Source: JACQQW01 sp964520655
Lineage (GTDB): Bacteria; Omnitrophota; Gorgyraeia; Zapsychrales; Fredricksoniimonadaceae
Assembly: GCA_964520655.1 (NCBI GenBank)
Contig: CAZFNI010000019.1
Coordinates: forward strand, 1 to 38,608
DNA: 38,608 nt
Direction: 5' to 3'
Positions within the stretch are counted from its first letter, which is position 1, and the number at the start of each line of letters is the position of its first letter. The notes under the pieces are model-generated. The model worked only from the letters and a program-made list of their open reading frames with translations, was not told the DNA's origin and made no database searches. Positions 6,785 to 16,588 of this stretch are shown one piece after another. The position numbers were made by a program, and so were the translations under genes.

Positions 6785-9700
6785 TTATTTAATAACCCCA
6801 AGAAATTCCGCAATAAAGCTCAAATCTGAAGAATCCTTCTCCTCAAATTTCATTATTGGATAATCCTTGTTCAATGGAAATAATTCAACATAAGTGTTTT
6901 GACCATCTGCCCCTTTATGGCTGCGGTACCCCTTAATCGTAAACGTCCCTCTTGTGTCCGGATCAGCTTTACCTCGATATTGAAAAAGAAATACTCTTCC
7001 AGGCGGTGTGGTATAGGGGCCGACAGGATTAGCTCTAAAAATACAATAATTCCCATCTTCAATCTTTGGCTTCATGGAATGGCCAACAGCCCTTACAACA
7101 AACATTGTTTCGTTGATCCCTTTACGGTTAATGGGTGTCCAACCCTCTGGTTCAATGTCTGTCCTGCCTTCACCAAACTTTCCACAAGCCGCGGCCAAGG
7201 AATAAACGGGTAAATGCGTCTTATAACGTGCTGTTTTGGGGACATCGGGAACAATCTCTATCTTGCCCATCAATGTGTCATAAGTTAACGCTGCTTCCTT
7301 TGATTTAAGTTCACTTGATAATTTCTGAATGATCTTATGGATGTAAGTCCCTTTTTCATCTTGAAAGAAAACATGCCGGGCTTCAAAATCTGCTTCTGTC
7401 GTAGACTTATCCCAGAAATCAAGGCTCGCAAAAGGAGTCACAGACACAATAAAAGAATCTAACGTTACATCGCTTGCCCCCATCAGTTTCTCGAGTTCCT
7501 TTATTTCCTTATAAAAACGAATCTTAGGATTCTCAAAGCCACCATCGATCATTCGAATCCCCTTAGGGTCAATAAAGGCAATCCGTTGCTGTCCATCTTC
7601 AACAATCCAGAGAATAAAATCAGGATAAAAATTATGCGCTTGAAAGAAGCCTATGCCGTGCCCGCGGCCTAAATTACGCAATAAATATAATTCACGCCTT
7701 TTAAACACTTCTTTATTGGCCTCATAATACGCCTTTAAATGTTGGACGAACTTCATTTCACCGTCATTTAAGGCTACAGGCATCACTTTTAGTTCGCTGT
7801 CCTTAATATGAATCAGGGGCTTATATAAATGCCGGTCAAAATTAAATGAGAAAATCGAACGAAACGACCAATCGTCAAAGTTACCCTTATCAATGCGCGC
7901 TTTTAACTCCTTAAGCTTCTCGATGATATCGACCCGTGATTTCTCAACTAAAAACGTATACTCATCAAACAAATTGCCCGGCTTACCATTGGCCAACAGC
8001 TCGGCTTCCACTTCATCCAGATATCGGTATTCCAGCTTATCTTTTTCATAATCCATGCGTTTGGCATTATAGAAATGATCGCAATATTTCTTAAGAAGCG
8101 TCACCGCAATCTCCTGCCACATGAGCACCTTTTCAAATGACGCAAACTTAAGCTCTTCTGACGGAATGTAAAGCTCATACCAATCGGCACGGCTCAGCAA
8201 TAAAGGCAAAACATTCTTATCAATATTCAAATTGTAGTAACTACGTTCATTCTTATGTTTTTGTAACTCAAAATAGATATCTTCAAAATCTAAAAACGCG
8301 CATTGCTCTTGCCCAAGCTTCGCAGCTTGTGGGACAGCAATAACCTGCGTTCCAGCACCTTTGCTGCGCATGGCTTCTATTTTGGGATACCAGTTAACAA
8401 CAATTGGACGTGATAATAAATATTCATCAGGCTCACCAAAAATAGGACGTGGAGCATCTTTCTTAAAGCTGACTCCTTGCTTTAAACGAGGATATTTGAG
8501 TTTTGCGCTACCCAAATTACGAATACAAGGTAATTTAATTTCCGTGCAATCATCTTTACCCTTTACACCTTCCTCTTCCAAATATTCCCTAAACTGTTTC
8601 ATATAATCTGCACGCACTCCAAAGACATTAAGCGTTTCGACAACACCAATATTCTTAGGGATTTGCAGAGGATGGGCAAAAGCACTTCGTTTTAAGGCTT
8701 CGTTATATCCTTTTAAACGAACGCCTCGGCCAAAGAGCTGAATAATCTCAGAACCTTCTGATCGTCCCACATTCATAAGGCCCATAGTTGAAACACGCCA
8801 ACTATTCCATCCTTCCGTAAACTTCTTTGACCCTATAAGCAGTTTGATAGATGAATCATGACTGGCTAATGTCTTGAAAAGAGATTCAGAAAAATCTTTA
8901 TCGGAAACAACAAAGCCATTGTCCGCACATAAATTGGCAAGATCTCGATCATCGCCAACATTGATAACACCAAAGTAATCATTGTCGCCTAGTCGCAAAC
9001 CAATTTCACCTTGCACGCCTTTTAAATTATCAACATGTATTTCAGAGCCAACGACATCGCTATTGAATAATCTTTTAAGAATATCCTCAAAAATTGCACC
9101 CGCAGATATGTGTTCAGCAATAAGAAAATCGAATCGTCCGACAAAAAGATCATTGCCTTGTGTATCATTAAGTTGACTTGATCCATTCATGAGCCTCTCA
9201 ATGAAATCAACTGACTCTGGCCTATTCGCCAAGAATTTCTTTAAAAATAGTAAAATATCAACAACGTCAGATACTCTGGCTCCTCGTTCTGTGCGTACTG
9301 CATTAACCTTGCTTCCGACAAATACCCACAGAGGCTCTTCTAGGTTAAACGGTGCAAGCTCGCGTTTTCTCACATCATAGACCCTTAGCTGTTGATAAAA
9401 ACCAAGAAGGCATGCGGTCAAATAAAGCTGGCGCTGTTCTTCGTGTTGCTCTTCAGCCAGATTTAGAATGGAATATTCTTTACCATAACCATCGCTATAG
9501 AAATATTTATAAGAGTAATCAAACAAAATACACTTGGCGTATTGATGAAGCATCCCTCTGCGACCTGAGGCCTTCATGGCTTGGCCAAATGTGGCAGAAT
9601 ATTCAAAAGAAAATCCGTTCTCGCAAAGACGGTTACGCTTATCCATCCACTCTTCGCCACCAGCTCCACGATGTCCTTCATCCACCAAAACAAGGTTATT

Positions 9701-10486
9701 ACTTTCAAAAGCATCAACACTAACCGTCTTTTCCTTACCTTCTTCTTTTAATTTATGAACATCAACGATCTCAATTGCGCGAGTCGAAAATAACGACTGG
9801 CTGTCTTTATTAAAAAGATCTGCATTTAGACCAGATAGCAAAAATTCTTCTTTATGTTGGGCGGAAAGACCTTCATTGGGTGTTAATAAAATGACCCTGT
9901 TTAATTCACGATCCTTTCCTGCCTTCTGAAGATAATGCTTAAATTGCAGAATATTGATATGCATAATAAGCGTCTTCCCGGATCCTGTTGCCTGCCAAAA
10001 GGCAATTTTGTTGAGATCTTCGGGTAAATAGGCATCCAATTTGTCAGATGTACCGCGTTCAGCGTTTAATCGATCAACCTGAGCATTAAGCCCATCAAGA
10101 AGCCCCTGAAAATCATTAAAATATTTATCCAGATAGATTTCAGTAAAAAGAAGCCCCATATATTGAAAATACTTCCAGCGAAAAGAACCACGTCGTCCGC
10201 TTATGGCTAATGTATGGCTTGTAATATTCTGATCATAACAAAGAAGCTGTTCTTTCGTAATGCCGGGAAATTCAAAAAGCTGGGTGGTTAAGAAGTGATA
10301 ATACCTGGATATGTTTTGCTCATCCCATCCTTCCCAAGTCTCACCTTTCATCCCTTCACACAAAGCATCTAACGATTCTTTACCAAACAGTGAAAGCATG
10401 TATTGGAAAAGAGCCAATGACTCATCAAATCGAAATTGCCGGGCTGGTTGAGTTGCTGTTGCTCTAGCTTTACGTGTCTTTGCCAT
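6785..10486 (-). CDS. type III Res-like helicase-nuclease fused to a LexA/UmuD-type S24 peptidase domain
   Basis: 1233 residues. The superfamily 2 helicase has Walker A ATGSGKT (166-172), Walker B DEGH (269-272) and motif VI QLFGRGVRL (583-591), as in Res subunits of type III restriction systems. A PD-(D/E)XK nuclease core follows: PD at 955-956, then D973-P-K975 in FIDPKG. The last 140 residues are unlike Res proteins and match S24 peptidases. GHSMKP puts the nucleophile at Ser1137, with IEDGNY after it, and TIKGY gives the general-base Lys1185. AAACG (1098-1102) sits where LexA and UmuD are cut, and UmuD itself is cleaved between Cys and Gly. The gene begins 3 bp after the methyltransferase stop. 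The ATP-driven restriction role is inferred from the family. Self-cleavage on DNA damage is a hypothesis resting on the intact dyad and cleavage-site pattern. Confidence 0.88.
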   Translation of the reverse strand: MAKTRKARATATQPARQFRFDESLALFQYMLSLFGKESLDALCEGMKGETWEGWDEQNISRYYHFLTTQLFEFPGITKEQLLCYDQNITSHTLAISGRRGSFRWKYFQYMGLLFTEIYLDKYFNDFQGLLDGLNAQVDRLNAERGTSDKLDAYLPEDLNKIAFWQATGSGKTLIMHINILQFKHYLQKAGKDRELNRVILLTPNEGLSAQHKEEFLLSGLNADLFNKDSQSLFSTRAIEIVDVHKLKEEGKEKTVSVDAFESNNLVLVDEGHRGAGGEEWMDKRNRLCENGFSFEYSATFGQAMKASGRRGMLHQYAKCILFDYSYKYFYSDGYGKEYSILNLAEEQHEEQRQLYLTACLLGFYQQLRVYDVRKRELAPFNLEEPLWVFVGSKVNAVRTERGARVSDVVDILLFLKKFLANRPESVDFIERLMNGSSQLNDTQGNDLFVGRFDFLIAEHISAGAIFEDILKRLFNSDVVGSEIHVDNLKGVQGEIGLRLGDNDYFGVINVGDDRDLANLCADNGFVVSDKDFSESLFKTLASHDSSIKLLIGSKKFTEGWNSWRVSTMGLMNVGRSEGSEIIQLFGRGVRLKGYNEALKRSAFAHPLQIPKNIGVVETLNVFGVRADYMKQFREYLEEEGVKGKDDCTEIKLPCIRNLGSAKLKYPRLKQGVSFKKDAPRPIFGEPDEYLLSRPIVVNWYPKIEAMRSKGAGTQVIAVPQAAKLGQEQCAFLDFEDIYFELQKHKNERSYYNLNIDKNVLPLLLSRADWYELYIPSEELKFASFEKVLMWQEIAVTLLKKYCDHFYNAKRMDYEKDKLEYRYLDEVEAELLANGKPGNLFDEYTFLVEKSRVDIIEKLKELKARIDKGNFDDWSFRSIFSFNFDRHLYKPLIHIKDSELKVMPVALNDGEMKFVQHLKAYYEANKEVFKRRELYLLRNLGRGHGIGFFQAHNFYPDFILWIVEDGQQRIAFIDPKGIRMIDGGFENPKIRFYKEIKELEKLMGASDVTLDSFIVSVTPFASLDFWDKSTTEADFEARHVFFQDEKGTYIHKIIQKLSSELKSKEAALTYDTLMGKIEIVPDVPKTARYKTHLPVYSLAAACGKFGEGRTDIEPEGWTPINRKGINETMFVVRAVGHSMKPKIEDGNYCIFRANPVGPYTTPPGRVFLFQYRGKADPDTRGTFTIKGYRSHKGADGQNTYVELFPLNKDYPIMKFEEKDSSDLSFIAEFLGVIK

Positions 10487-10489
10487 ACT

Positions 10490-13400
10490 TTATGCTTCCA
10501 CCTGTTCAAACATGCGTTTTTTGAATTCTTCTTCAATCATGCTGACTTTCCACTTATCTTCAGCAACTTTCAAATTCTCCAAATTGTTATCGCCGTTGAC
10601 AAATATCAAATCAAATTCGAAATCTAATGTGTTATATTTCTGCTTCTTAAAGAAATCATCTAAAGCTTCATTGGATTTTTCCTTCGTATTGCGCCAAATA
10701 ACCAGTGTCTTCTCCCCTGTGCGTAATTTCCCACGCACCACTTTAAAGCCACGGACAGTTTCAACCTGCTCAACATATAAACCGATCAAATAGTTAAACG
10801 TTTCAACGAGATCAATCTTCTGGTCTTTGAGCTCATTGTCTTTACGGATTTTGAGCGTGTAATTAAACGGATCTGCAAAACGATTTACATTGAGCAATGA
10901 ATCGCTTGATCTGGTCTCGATATCTAACACGTAAGAAAGCATATAATCTTCCCGTGCTTGTGGACTCATTTTCTCAAGCGTCTTTTGCTGGCCATCGGTA
11001 CGAACCACCGTAAGATTGTCCAGCGCATCATCGTATCCTTCCAGACGCAAGTACTTAAACATATGACTAATACCTTCCCGAAGTACCGGCCTACCCTTCT
11101 TCCATTCTTTGGAATATATTATTCTCTGAATACGCGGCTTCAGAGCATCGTTAAAGTGTTCACCCATCTCTACAAGAATATATTTACGATTGCCCATATT
11201 CTCTCGTTTCATATGAATTACTGCATGGGCAGTTGTTCCTGATCCTCCAAAACAGTCCAAAACAATACAATCAGGTGATTTCTGGGTTGTAGCATCAATG
11301 GAATCTACAACTGTATAAACAGACTTTGGAAAATCAAATTTCTTTGAACCTAAAATATTACCCAATAATTTTGAACCATATGTATTGGCGTTATATTTCG
11401 TTTCCTGCCAAACAGTTTTATAACGATAGACTGTTTTCTTTCTAATGATTGAAATCACACCATCTTTAATTTTACAAAACAGATCCTCTTTTATATCCTC
11501 TACAGTATCATCTGCATTTCGCCATTTTCTCTCAACTCCATTTCCATCTATAGGATAAACTTCTATTACCCCATCAGGTCTCAATATATTTGAAGATGCC
11601 GGATGATACTCATCCGAACAGACCTCACCAAAACCTACAATCTGCTCATCCTTGACAAATATTGGATAGAAACAATTAGCTGCCGTTTCTCTTTTTGACT
11701 CATCCCCTCCCCAATCACGTAGAGGAACCTCATCAGCTTCTTCACGAACTACTTTACCAATAGCATCTCTTTTGTCTGGATAAACAAAATATGCCGATTC
11801 GTGACAATAAGAGAAATTATCACCCTGAATTCCTCCAGGATTATGTATAACGCTTACGCATGTCTTCAAAAGGGTAGGATACAGAGACTCTAATAAACTC
11901 CCCAAACGTTCTTGCTCATTTTCATCAATAGCCACAACCAAACAATCACTCCCTGATTGCATCTCTTTAAGTAACTTAAGACGATCTGCCATTAATGTCA
12001 CCCAACTCGAATGCTTATATTCATTCTTATATATAATTTCTGAAGATTTTGCATTATATGGTGGATCAATATAAACACACTTCACCTGTTCACGATATTT
12101 CTCCAATAACAAATTAAGTGCTTGGAAATTCTCGGAATTGATGATTACACCGTCACATGTCTCATCCAAATTCTCAAAGCTCGCCAAAAGTCTTTCAACA
12201 AATGACTCATTAAAATGCTTAGTATCTAAAAGTAAAAAAGGGTTGGCTTTTAAAAATTCTACTGTAAGAGGTTTTGAATAATCTGGCCTTGTCAAATCAC
12301 CCCGAATTTCATCAATAGCAAAAAGCTTCACCCATTCCTCACGCTGAGCATCATTTTTGACAATCTCGACATATAGCGACTCTGGGACACGGTCAATCGT
12401 CACACAATAACCACAAGAAACAACAAACTTCTTTTTAAGCCAAAGCTTCTTTTGAAAATCCTCCAACTGTGCTAAAAATGCGATAATCTTTTGGGCAATG
12501 TGTTTGATCACCTTAACCTTAGCAACTGCACTTTTTAATTTCTTCTCATCCTGCGCGTCTAAATCATCCACAAACAAGACTTCATTCTTAATATAGAAAT
12601 CTAGCTCCCTGCGCAAAAATCCTCCAAGGTCTTTATGAATAAAAAAATCAAAATTAAATCGCGCTGTGTAGGAATATAAATGCTTCTCAAGAAGCGTACG
12701 CTTAGGATTCTTAGCTGTTGGCACAGGCGAAAAAATCTCATCAAATCCTTTTAACTTCTTACCGAATTCAGCTAATAAAACTTCAATTGTTCTCTTATTA
12801 AGAGCATCCTGCTTTTCTTTCTCAGCTAGGTAAACAAACTGGATATAAAGCTCATTTTCCTCTATGCGAAAAGGTTCTTCTTCATGTAATTTAAATTTAC
12901 GTTCTTTTCCTGTTTCTGTTTTGATATTGTCTTTTTCCTGTGTCGCATCAACCAGCTTAAAATGTGCCCGCTTGCCATCAGACAATTTAAACGCGTAATC
13001 TCTCAAAAATTCGCTAGTTTTAATGTAATACTGATCTGCATTTGCCCAATGAAACTTGACTTCTTCCCCTTCATAGGGAATCGCGTAGGTATCATTTTTA
13101 TATCGGCGAAGAGATAAAAAATCACCATTGTCGTAGTACCTGCGGAAAAAAGATGACAAATGGGAAAATACTTCATTAGCCAGTGTGTCATCATCGCCAT
13201 ATTTAGCGAGCTCTTCACGCAATGCCTTAACCTTAGGTGCGTCATCCGGGTTCATGCCGCTATCTCGAAGCGTTGCCTCAAGCGCGCTTAATTCTTTCTT
13301 CTTTTCCTCAATTTCAGTGCCGCGATATTTTGTAAATTCTTGTCTAACCTGAGGCAATAGTTCTTTATCAAGAAAACTTTCAATCTCATCACGCTTGGCG

Positions 13401-13495
13401 TTCATGATGCGGTAAATGCCAAAATCCAGATCCGATTGGTCCATCTGGAACATTTCGCGTAAGATATCTTTTAACTTTTCATATTGATTCAACAT
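10490..13495 (-). CDS. site-specific DNA methyltransferase, Mod-like, with long N-terminal extension
   Basis: 1001 residues. Catalytic motif IV DPPYN is at 477-481 and the SAM-binding motif FGGSGTT at 749-755, the beta-class order of type III Mod adenine-N6 methylases. About 265 residues between the motifs would hold the target-recognition region. Type III Mod proteins are usually near 650 residues. Here some 460 residues precede the catalytic core, starting with charged coiled-coil-like segments (about 35-100), and about 240 follow it. It lies between the SNF2-type helicase (21-bp gap, with an AAGGAG ribosome binding site) and the Res-like gene (3-bp gap), so it presumably marks self DNA for the system. 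The recognition sequence cannot be predicted. No frameshift or lost motif was seen. Confidence 0.88.
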   Translation of the reverse strand: MLNQYEKLKDILREMFQMDQSDLDFGIYRIMNAKRDEIESFLDKELLPQVRQEFTKYRGTEIEEKKKELSALEATLRDSGMNPDDAPKVKALREELAKYGDDDTLANEVFSHLSSFFRRYYDNGDFLSLRRYKNDTYAIPYEGEEVKFHWANADQYYIKTSEFLRDYAFKLSDGKRAHFKLVDATQEKDNIKTETGKERKFKLHEEEPFRIEENELYIQFVYLAEKEKQDALNKRTIEVLLAEFGKKLKGFDEIFSPVPTAKNPKRTLLEKHLYSYTARFNFDFFIHKDLGGFLRRELDFYIKNEVLFVDDLDAQDEKKLKSAVAKVKVIKHIAQKIIAFLAQLEDFQKKLWLKKKFVVSCGYCVTIDRVPESLYVEIVKNDAQREEWVKLFAIDEIRGDLTRPDYSKPLTVEFLKANPFLLLDTKHFNESFVERLLASFENLDETCDGVIINSENFQALNLLLEKYREQVKCVYIDPPYNAKSSEIIYKNEYKHSSWVTLMADRLKLLKEMQSGSDCLVVAIDENEQERLGSLLESLYPTLLKTCVSVIHNPGGIQGDNFSYCHESAYFVYPDKRDAIGKVVREEADEVPLRDWGGDESKRETAANCFYPIFVKDEQIVGFGEVCSDEYHPASSNILRPDGVIEVYPIDGNGVERKWRNADDTVEDIKEDLFCKIKDGVISIIRKKTVYRYKTVWQETKYNANTYGSKLLGNILGSKKFDFPKSVYTVVDSIDATTQKSPDCIVLDCFGGSGTTAHAVIHMKRENMGNRKYILVEMGEHFNDALKPRIQRIIYSKEWKKGRPVLREGISHMFKYLRLEGYDDALDNLTVVRTDGQQKTLEKMSPQAREDYMLSYVLDIETRSSDSLLNVNRFADPFNYTLKIRKDNELKDQKIDLVETFNYLIGLYVEQVETVRGFKVVRGKLRTGEKTLVIWRNTKEKSNEALDDFFKKQKYNTLDFEFDLIFVNGDNNLENLKVAEDKWKVSMIEEEFKKRMFEQVEA

Positions 13496-13516
13496 TCCTA
13501 AGTCTCCTTATGTTGT

Positions 13517-16378
13517 CTAGACGACACGCCAGCGTATCGTAAATAAATATTCATGATCCGTCTTTTGCTCAAGACGTTTCTTGAGCTGTTCAATTAAGGT
13601 GTCGCGTTTTCTAGCAATTTCATCTTCCACGTCAAATATGCGCTGGCGTTGTTCGCGCTGCTTCTTCCCCAAATCTTTTATTTTCACTTCAATTTCTAAT
13701 CGTTCCTGCTGATTGGTCGCAAGCCGTAGTTGCCGGTTAAGTTCACGGAGCTGATTCTTTGTATCTTTGAGCTCCTTCTCAGCTGAAAGCATTAAGTCAT
13801 CAGCCCAGCAAAAAAGACGCTCACATTCTTCTTTATAAAAGCCGTTATTGCGTTCCATGGCTGCAGTTATCGTTGCATTAGCATGGATACGAGAATCGTT
13901 TGATAGCTGGGATTTCTTTTCTTCGGGTAGGGATATTGTTTTAACCATTGCCGAACATTCAAATAACTTTTCGCATACTTCCGGGTGAACTGCCGTGCCA
14001 GAATCATCAATGGCATTAAAAAGCAAATACTCATCTTTCTCAAAACTTTTAATGGTCAATTTTGACAAAATAAGCCAGCCACTTTTACCTTTAAGGTCCT
14101 CTACAACAGATATGCGAACCGGATGTTTGGATATATCAAAAGTAAGCTCTGCAATTGGAGATTCTTTTTTTCTAGCCGTATCAAGTACATGCTCTCCCAA
14201 TGGATGAGACATTCTATAAAGAAAGTGACCTTCTATATTCTTTTTGTCTTTTCTTTTGGATATAAGCTGATAGCACCCCGGCTGACAATTAGCCATTTCA
14301 TTCTTTAGATTGAACGCCAATTCTTTGTCATTAAAATCAGCTTTTGTATCAAGAATATTACGGGTCACGCCCCAAAAACGACGCTCCATTTGGCCTAAAT
14401 GTTCGCGAGTCTGATCTAGGTGGACTTTAAGCCGCTCATGAACGTCCTGATCAAAATGTTCGATAAGAATTTCCCGCGTATCCTTAAGGCGAGATTGTAT
14501 TTCTTCATCCATTTTCTTTTGTAAGAGTGTAAAAGCTTTTTTAATATCCTCTGGCTTGCGGCATTCCTGATAAATCTTTAAAACTTCTCTTTCAAAATCA
14601 ACCCCTGACTCCAAAGCGCCAAGAACTTCATCGGATGCACCAAAAACACCGTCAAAAAGTTTAAACTTATATTCCAACAGTTCATACACGCGTCGGTCAA
14701 CATCATTACGTTCATTAAGAAAGTTAATGACAACCACATCATGCTCTTGGCCATAACGGTGACATCTGCCAATGCGCTGTTCAATTCGCTGAGGGTTCCA
14801 TGGTAGATCATAATTGATAACTAAGGAACAAAACTGAAGATTAATACCCTCCGCGGCTGATTCCGTAGCAATAAAGATTTCCGCAGTATCACGAAAATAA
14901 TCAAGTATTGCGTTTCGCCGGTCAGCACTTTGAACCCCACTGATACGGCCCGTTTCTTTATTGGCAATTAGCCAATTATCATATATTTTCTTGGACTCTG
15001 TGTCGGAATTAGTACCATTAAAAACGACCGTTCTTCCCGCATATCCGTTAACATCCAAATAATTCTTCAAATAGCTTTGAGTACGGCGCGATTCGGTAAA
15101 TACAATAACCTTTCTATTTGCCCCCATCTTGGCGGTTTCAATAAATCCACGCTCAATAGCATCCTTTAGCCGACTTGTTTTTGAATCAACCTTAATCTCT
15201 TTAGCTTGTTCAATAAAGCCAGCCATTAATTCAATTTCTTTTTTTAACTTCTCTAAATCAATCTTCTTATCATCTTCTTCGGGCTTAACCTCTGGGGTTG
15301 TCAAACCCATCTCCTCAAGCTCTTCCTCATCTATAGATTCATCCTCAAGCAATGTTTGAAGAAGAGTTTCCTGAACTGGCTGTTTATCGCGTAATTGCTC
15401 AAGGCGTTTCTTAATTGTCTCCAGTGTCGCGATAAGCGCGTATGACGATGACGCAAGAATTTTTCGAATGACCAAAGTAATTAATGTTCTCTGGCTTGTT
15501 GGGACGGCATATGTATCTGGTTGATGAAGGAAATCGGTAATATCGCGATAAAGCTGGTATTCCCCATCTGCCTGTTCAAACCTTATGGTGATGGCTTTGC
15601 GATTTGTAAATGGTATATACGCCAAGACTTGACCGCGCAAGGTCCTCTTGCAAAATCCTTTAAGCCTGGTCTTAAGTCCCTCCATGTCTTCATCATTGAC
15701 ATACAATTGCCTAAAACTACGGCTATCGCCAAAAATATAATCATCAATGATAGAACAAAGGCCAAACAGCTCCATCAGAGAGTTTTGCAAAGGGGTTGCG
15801 GTCAAAAGAAGCTTCTTGGTATCTTCCAACGCCCATTTAATTGATTGGCCTAATACATTGGATGGTCTATAGGCATTACGCAATTTATGTGCTTCGTCGA
15901 TAACCGCCAGATCCCATTTAATCAACTTCGCCATGTCTTTTTGATTATGCAGAAATTGATAGGAACAAATGATCACCTTATCTTGTTCGAACGGATTAAG
16001 CTGGCCGTTTGAAAGAAATTCATTAAAATTCTTAGTATCAATAATTGTGGATGGAATATTAAATTTATCTGAAAGCTCTAAATTCCATTGCTTGCGCAAT
16101 GCTGCCGGACAGATAACCATTAGCCGCCGTTTTCGTTCTGCCCAATATTGACATAACACCAAAGCGGCTTCGATAGTTTTACCAAGGCCAACTTCATCGG
16201 CAAGAATAACGCCTTTGGAAAGCGGGGATTTTAAAGCAAATAGCGCCGCATCAATTTGGTGAGGGTTAAGATCAACAGCCGCATCAAACAATGATCGGGA
16301 AATTTTCCCAATCCCGTCTTCCGTAGATGATCTTAGCAATGCATGGGCGAAATATTTTGCGTGATAATCAGTGATCAT
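13517..16378 (-). CDS. SNF2/RapA-type helicase (DEAH ATPase)
   Basis: 953 residues. All main SF2/SNF2 motifs are present: DEVGLGKT (61-68), DEAH (161-164), TATPLQN (193-199), VIVFTESR (423-430), ESAAEGINLQ (505-514) and QRIGRCHRYGQ (533-543). The last signature is characteristic of SNF2-RapA proteins. A charged acidic/Lys insertion (345-385) separates the two RecA lobes. The C-terminal 350 residues include a long coiled coil (about 850-940). It would translocate on double-stranded DNA and remodel bound proteins. SNF2-type helicases recur in defence operons such as DISARM, but no DrmA/DrmB homologues occur here. It overlaps the upstream HTH gene by 4 bp and precedes the methyltransferase by 21 bp. 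Confidence 0.9.
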   Translation of the reverse strand: MITDYHAKYFAHALLRSSTEDGIGKISRSLFDAAVDLNPHQIDAALFALKSPLSKGVILADEVGLGKTIEAALVLCQYWAERKRRLMVICPAALRKQWNLELSDKFNIPSTIIDTKNFNEFLSNGQLNPFEQDKVIICSYQFLHNQKDMAKLIKWDLAVIDEAHKLRNAYRPSNVLGQSIKWALEDTKKLLLTATPLQNSLMELFGLCSIIDDYIFGDSRSFRQLYVNDEDMEGLKTRLKGFCKRTLRGQVLAYIPFTNRKAITIRFEQADGEYQLYRDITDFLHQPDTYAVPTSQRTLITLVIRKILASSSYALIATLETIKKRLEQLRDKQPVQETLLQTLLEDESIDEEELEEMGLTTPEVKPEEDDKKIDLEKLKKEIELMAGFIEQAKEIKVDSKTSRLKDAIERGFIETAKMGANRKVIVFTESRRTQSYLKNYLDVNGYAGRTVVFNGTNSDTESKKIYDNWLIANKETGRISGVQSADRRNAILDYFRDTAEIFIATESAAEGINLQFCSLVINYDLPWNPQRIEQRIGRCHRYGQEHDVVVINFLNERNDVDRRVYELLEYKFKLFDGVFGASDEVLGALESGVDFEREVLKIYQECRKPEDIKKAFTLLQKKMDEEIQSRLKDTREILIEHFDQDVHERLKVHLDQTREHLGQMERRFWGVTRNILDTKADFNDKELAFNLKNEMANCQPGCYQLISKRKDKKNIEGHFLYRMSHPLGEHVLDTARKKESPIAELTFDISKHPVRISVVEDLKGKSGWLILSKLTIKSFEKDEYLLFNAIDDSGTAVHPEVCEKLFECSAMVKTISLPEEKKSQLSNDSRIHANATITAAMERNNGFYKEECERLFCWADDLMLSAEKELKDTKNQLRELNRQLRLATNQQERLEIEVKIKDLGKKQREQRQRIFDVEDEIARKRDTLIEQLKKRLEQKTDHEYLFTIRWRVV

Positions 16379-16557
16379 TTTCTATCTTTACTTGTTTCAG
16401 ATGAACCATTGTCGATCTCAGATTTATGAAATCTCCACTGCCCGCCAACTTTAAAACCCGGCAGTTTTCCTGTCCGGGCTAAACGTTTGACTGTATAAGG
16501 ATGCACCCTTAAATATTTCGCAACCTCTTCGGCAGTAAGAATTTCCTTTTGAGGCAT
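16375..16557 (-). CDS. small excisionase-family HTH protein, first gene of the defence operon
   Basis: 60 residues. LTAEEVAKYLRVHPYTVKRL followed by ARTGKLPGFKVGGQWRFHKSEID is a complete MerR/excisionase-type winged HTH: helix 1, turn, recognition helix, then the GxW(R)F wing. It overlaps the SNF2 helicase gene by 4 bp (ATGA) and begins about 40 nt downstream of a candidate promoter with a quasi-palindrome over the -10 box. This position suggests an autoregulator of the operon, or a DNA-loading cofactor for the helicase, rather than an excisionase for the serine recombinase encoded on the opposite strand. Confidence 0.85.
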   Translation of the reverse strand: MPQKEILTAEEVAKYLRVHPYTVKRLARTGKLPGFKVGGQWRFHKSEIDNGSSETSKDRK

Positions 16558-16588
16558 AAAATTCCTTTAATATTTTGAAATGTTCAAA

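Noticed and set aside
9352..9723. 123-codon plus-strand frame opposite the Res-like gene
   Set aside because: Lies inside a helicase gene with intact motifs and has no recognisable domain or start signal.
5115..16557. Assignment of the operon to DISARM, BREX or a plain type III restriction system
   Set aside because: No DrmA/DrmB, BrxC/PglZ or BrxL homologue is present, and a plain type III system would not include the SNF2 helicase, S24 domain, kinase or DUF3037.
16375..16557. Small HTH protein as the excisionase of the nearby recombinase
   Set aside because: It is on the opposite strand and is translationally coupled to the SNF2 helicase gene, so a role in the defence operon is more likely.
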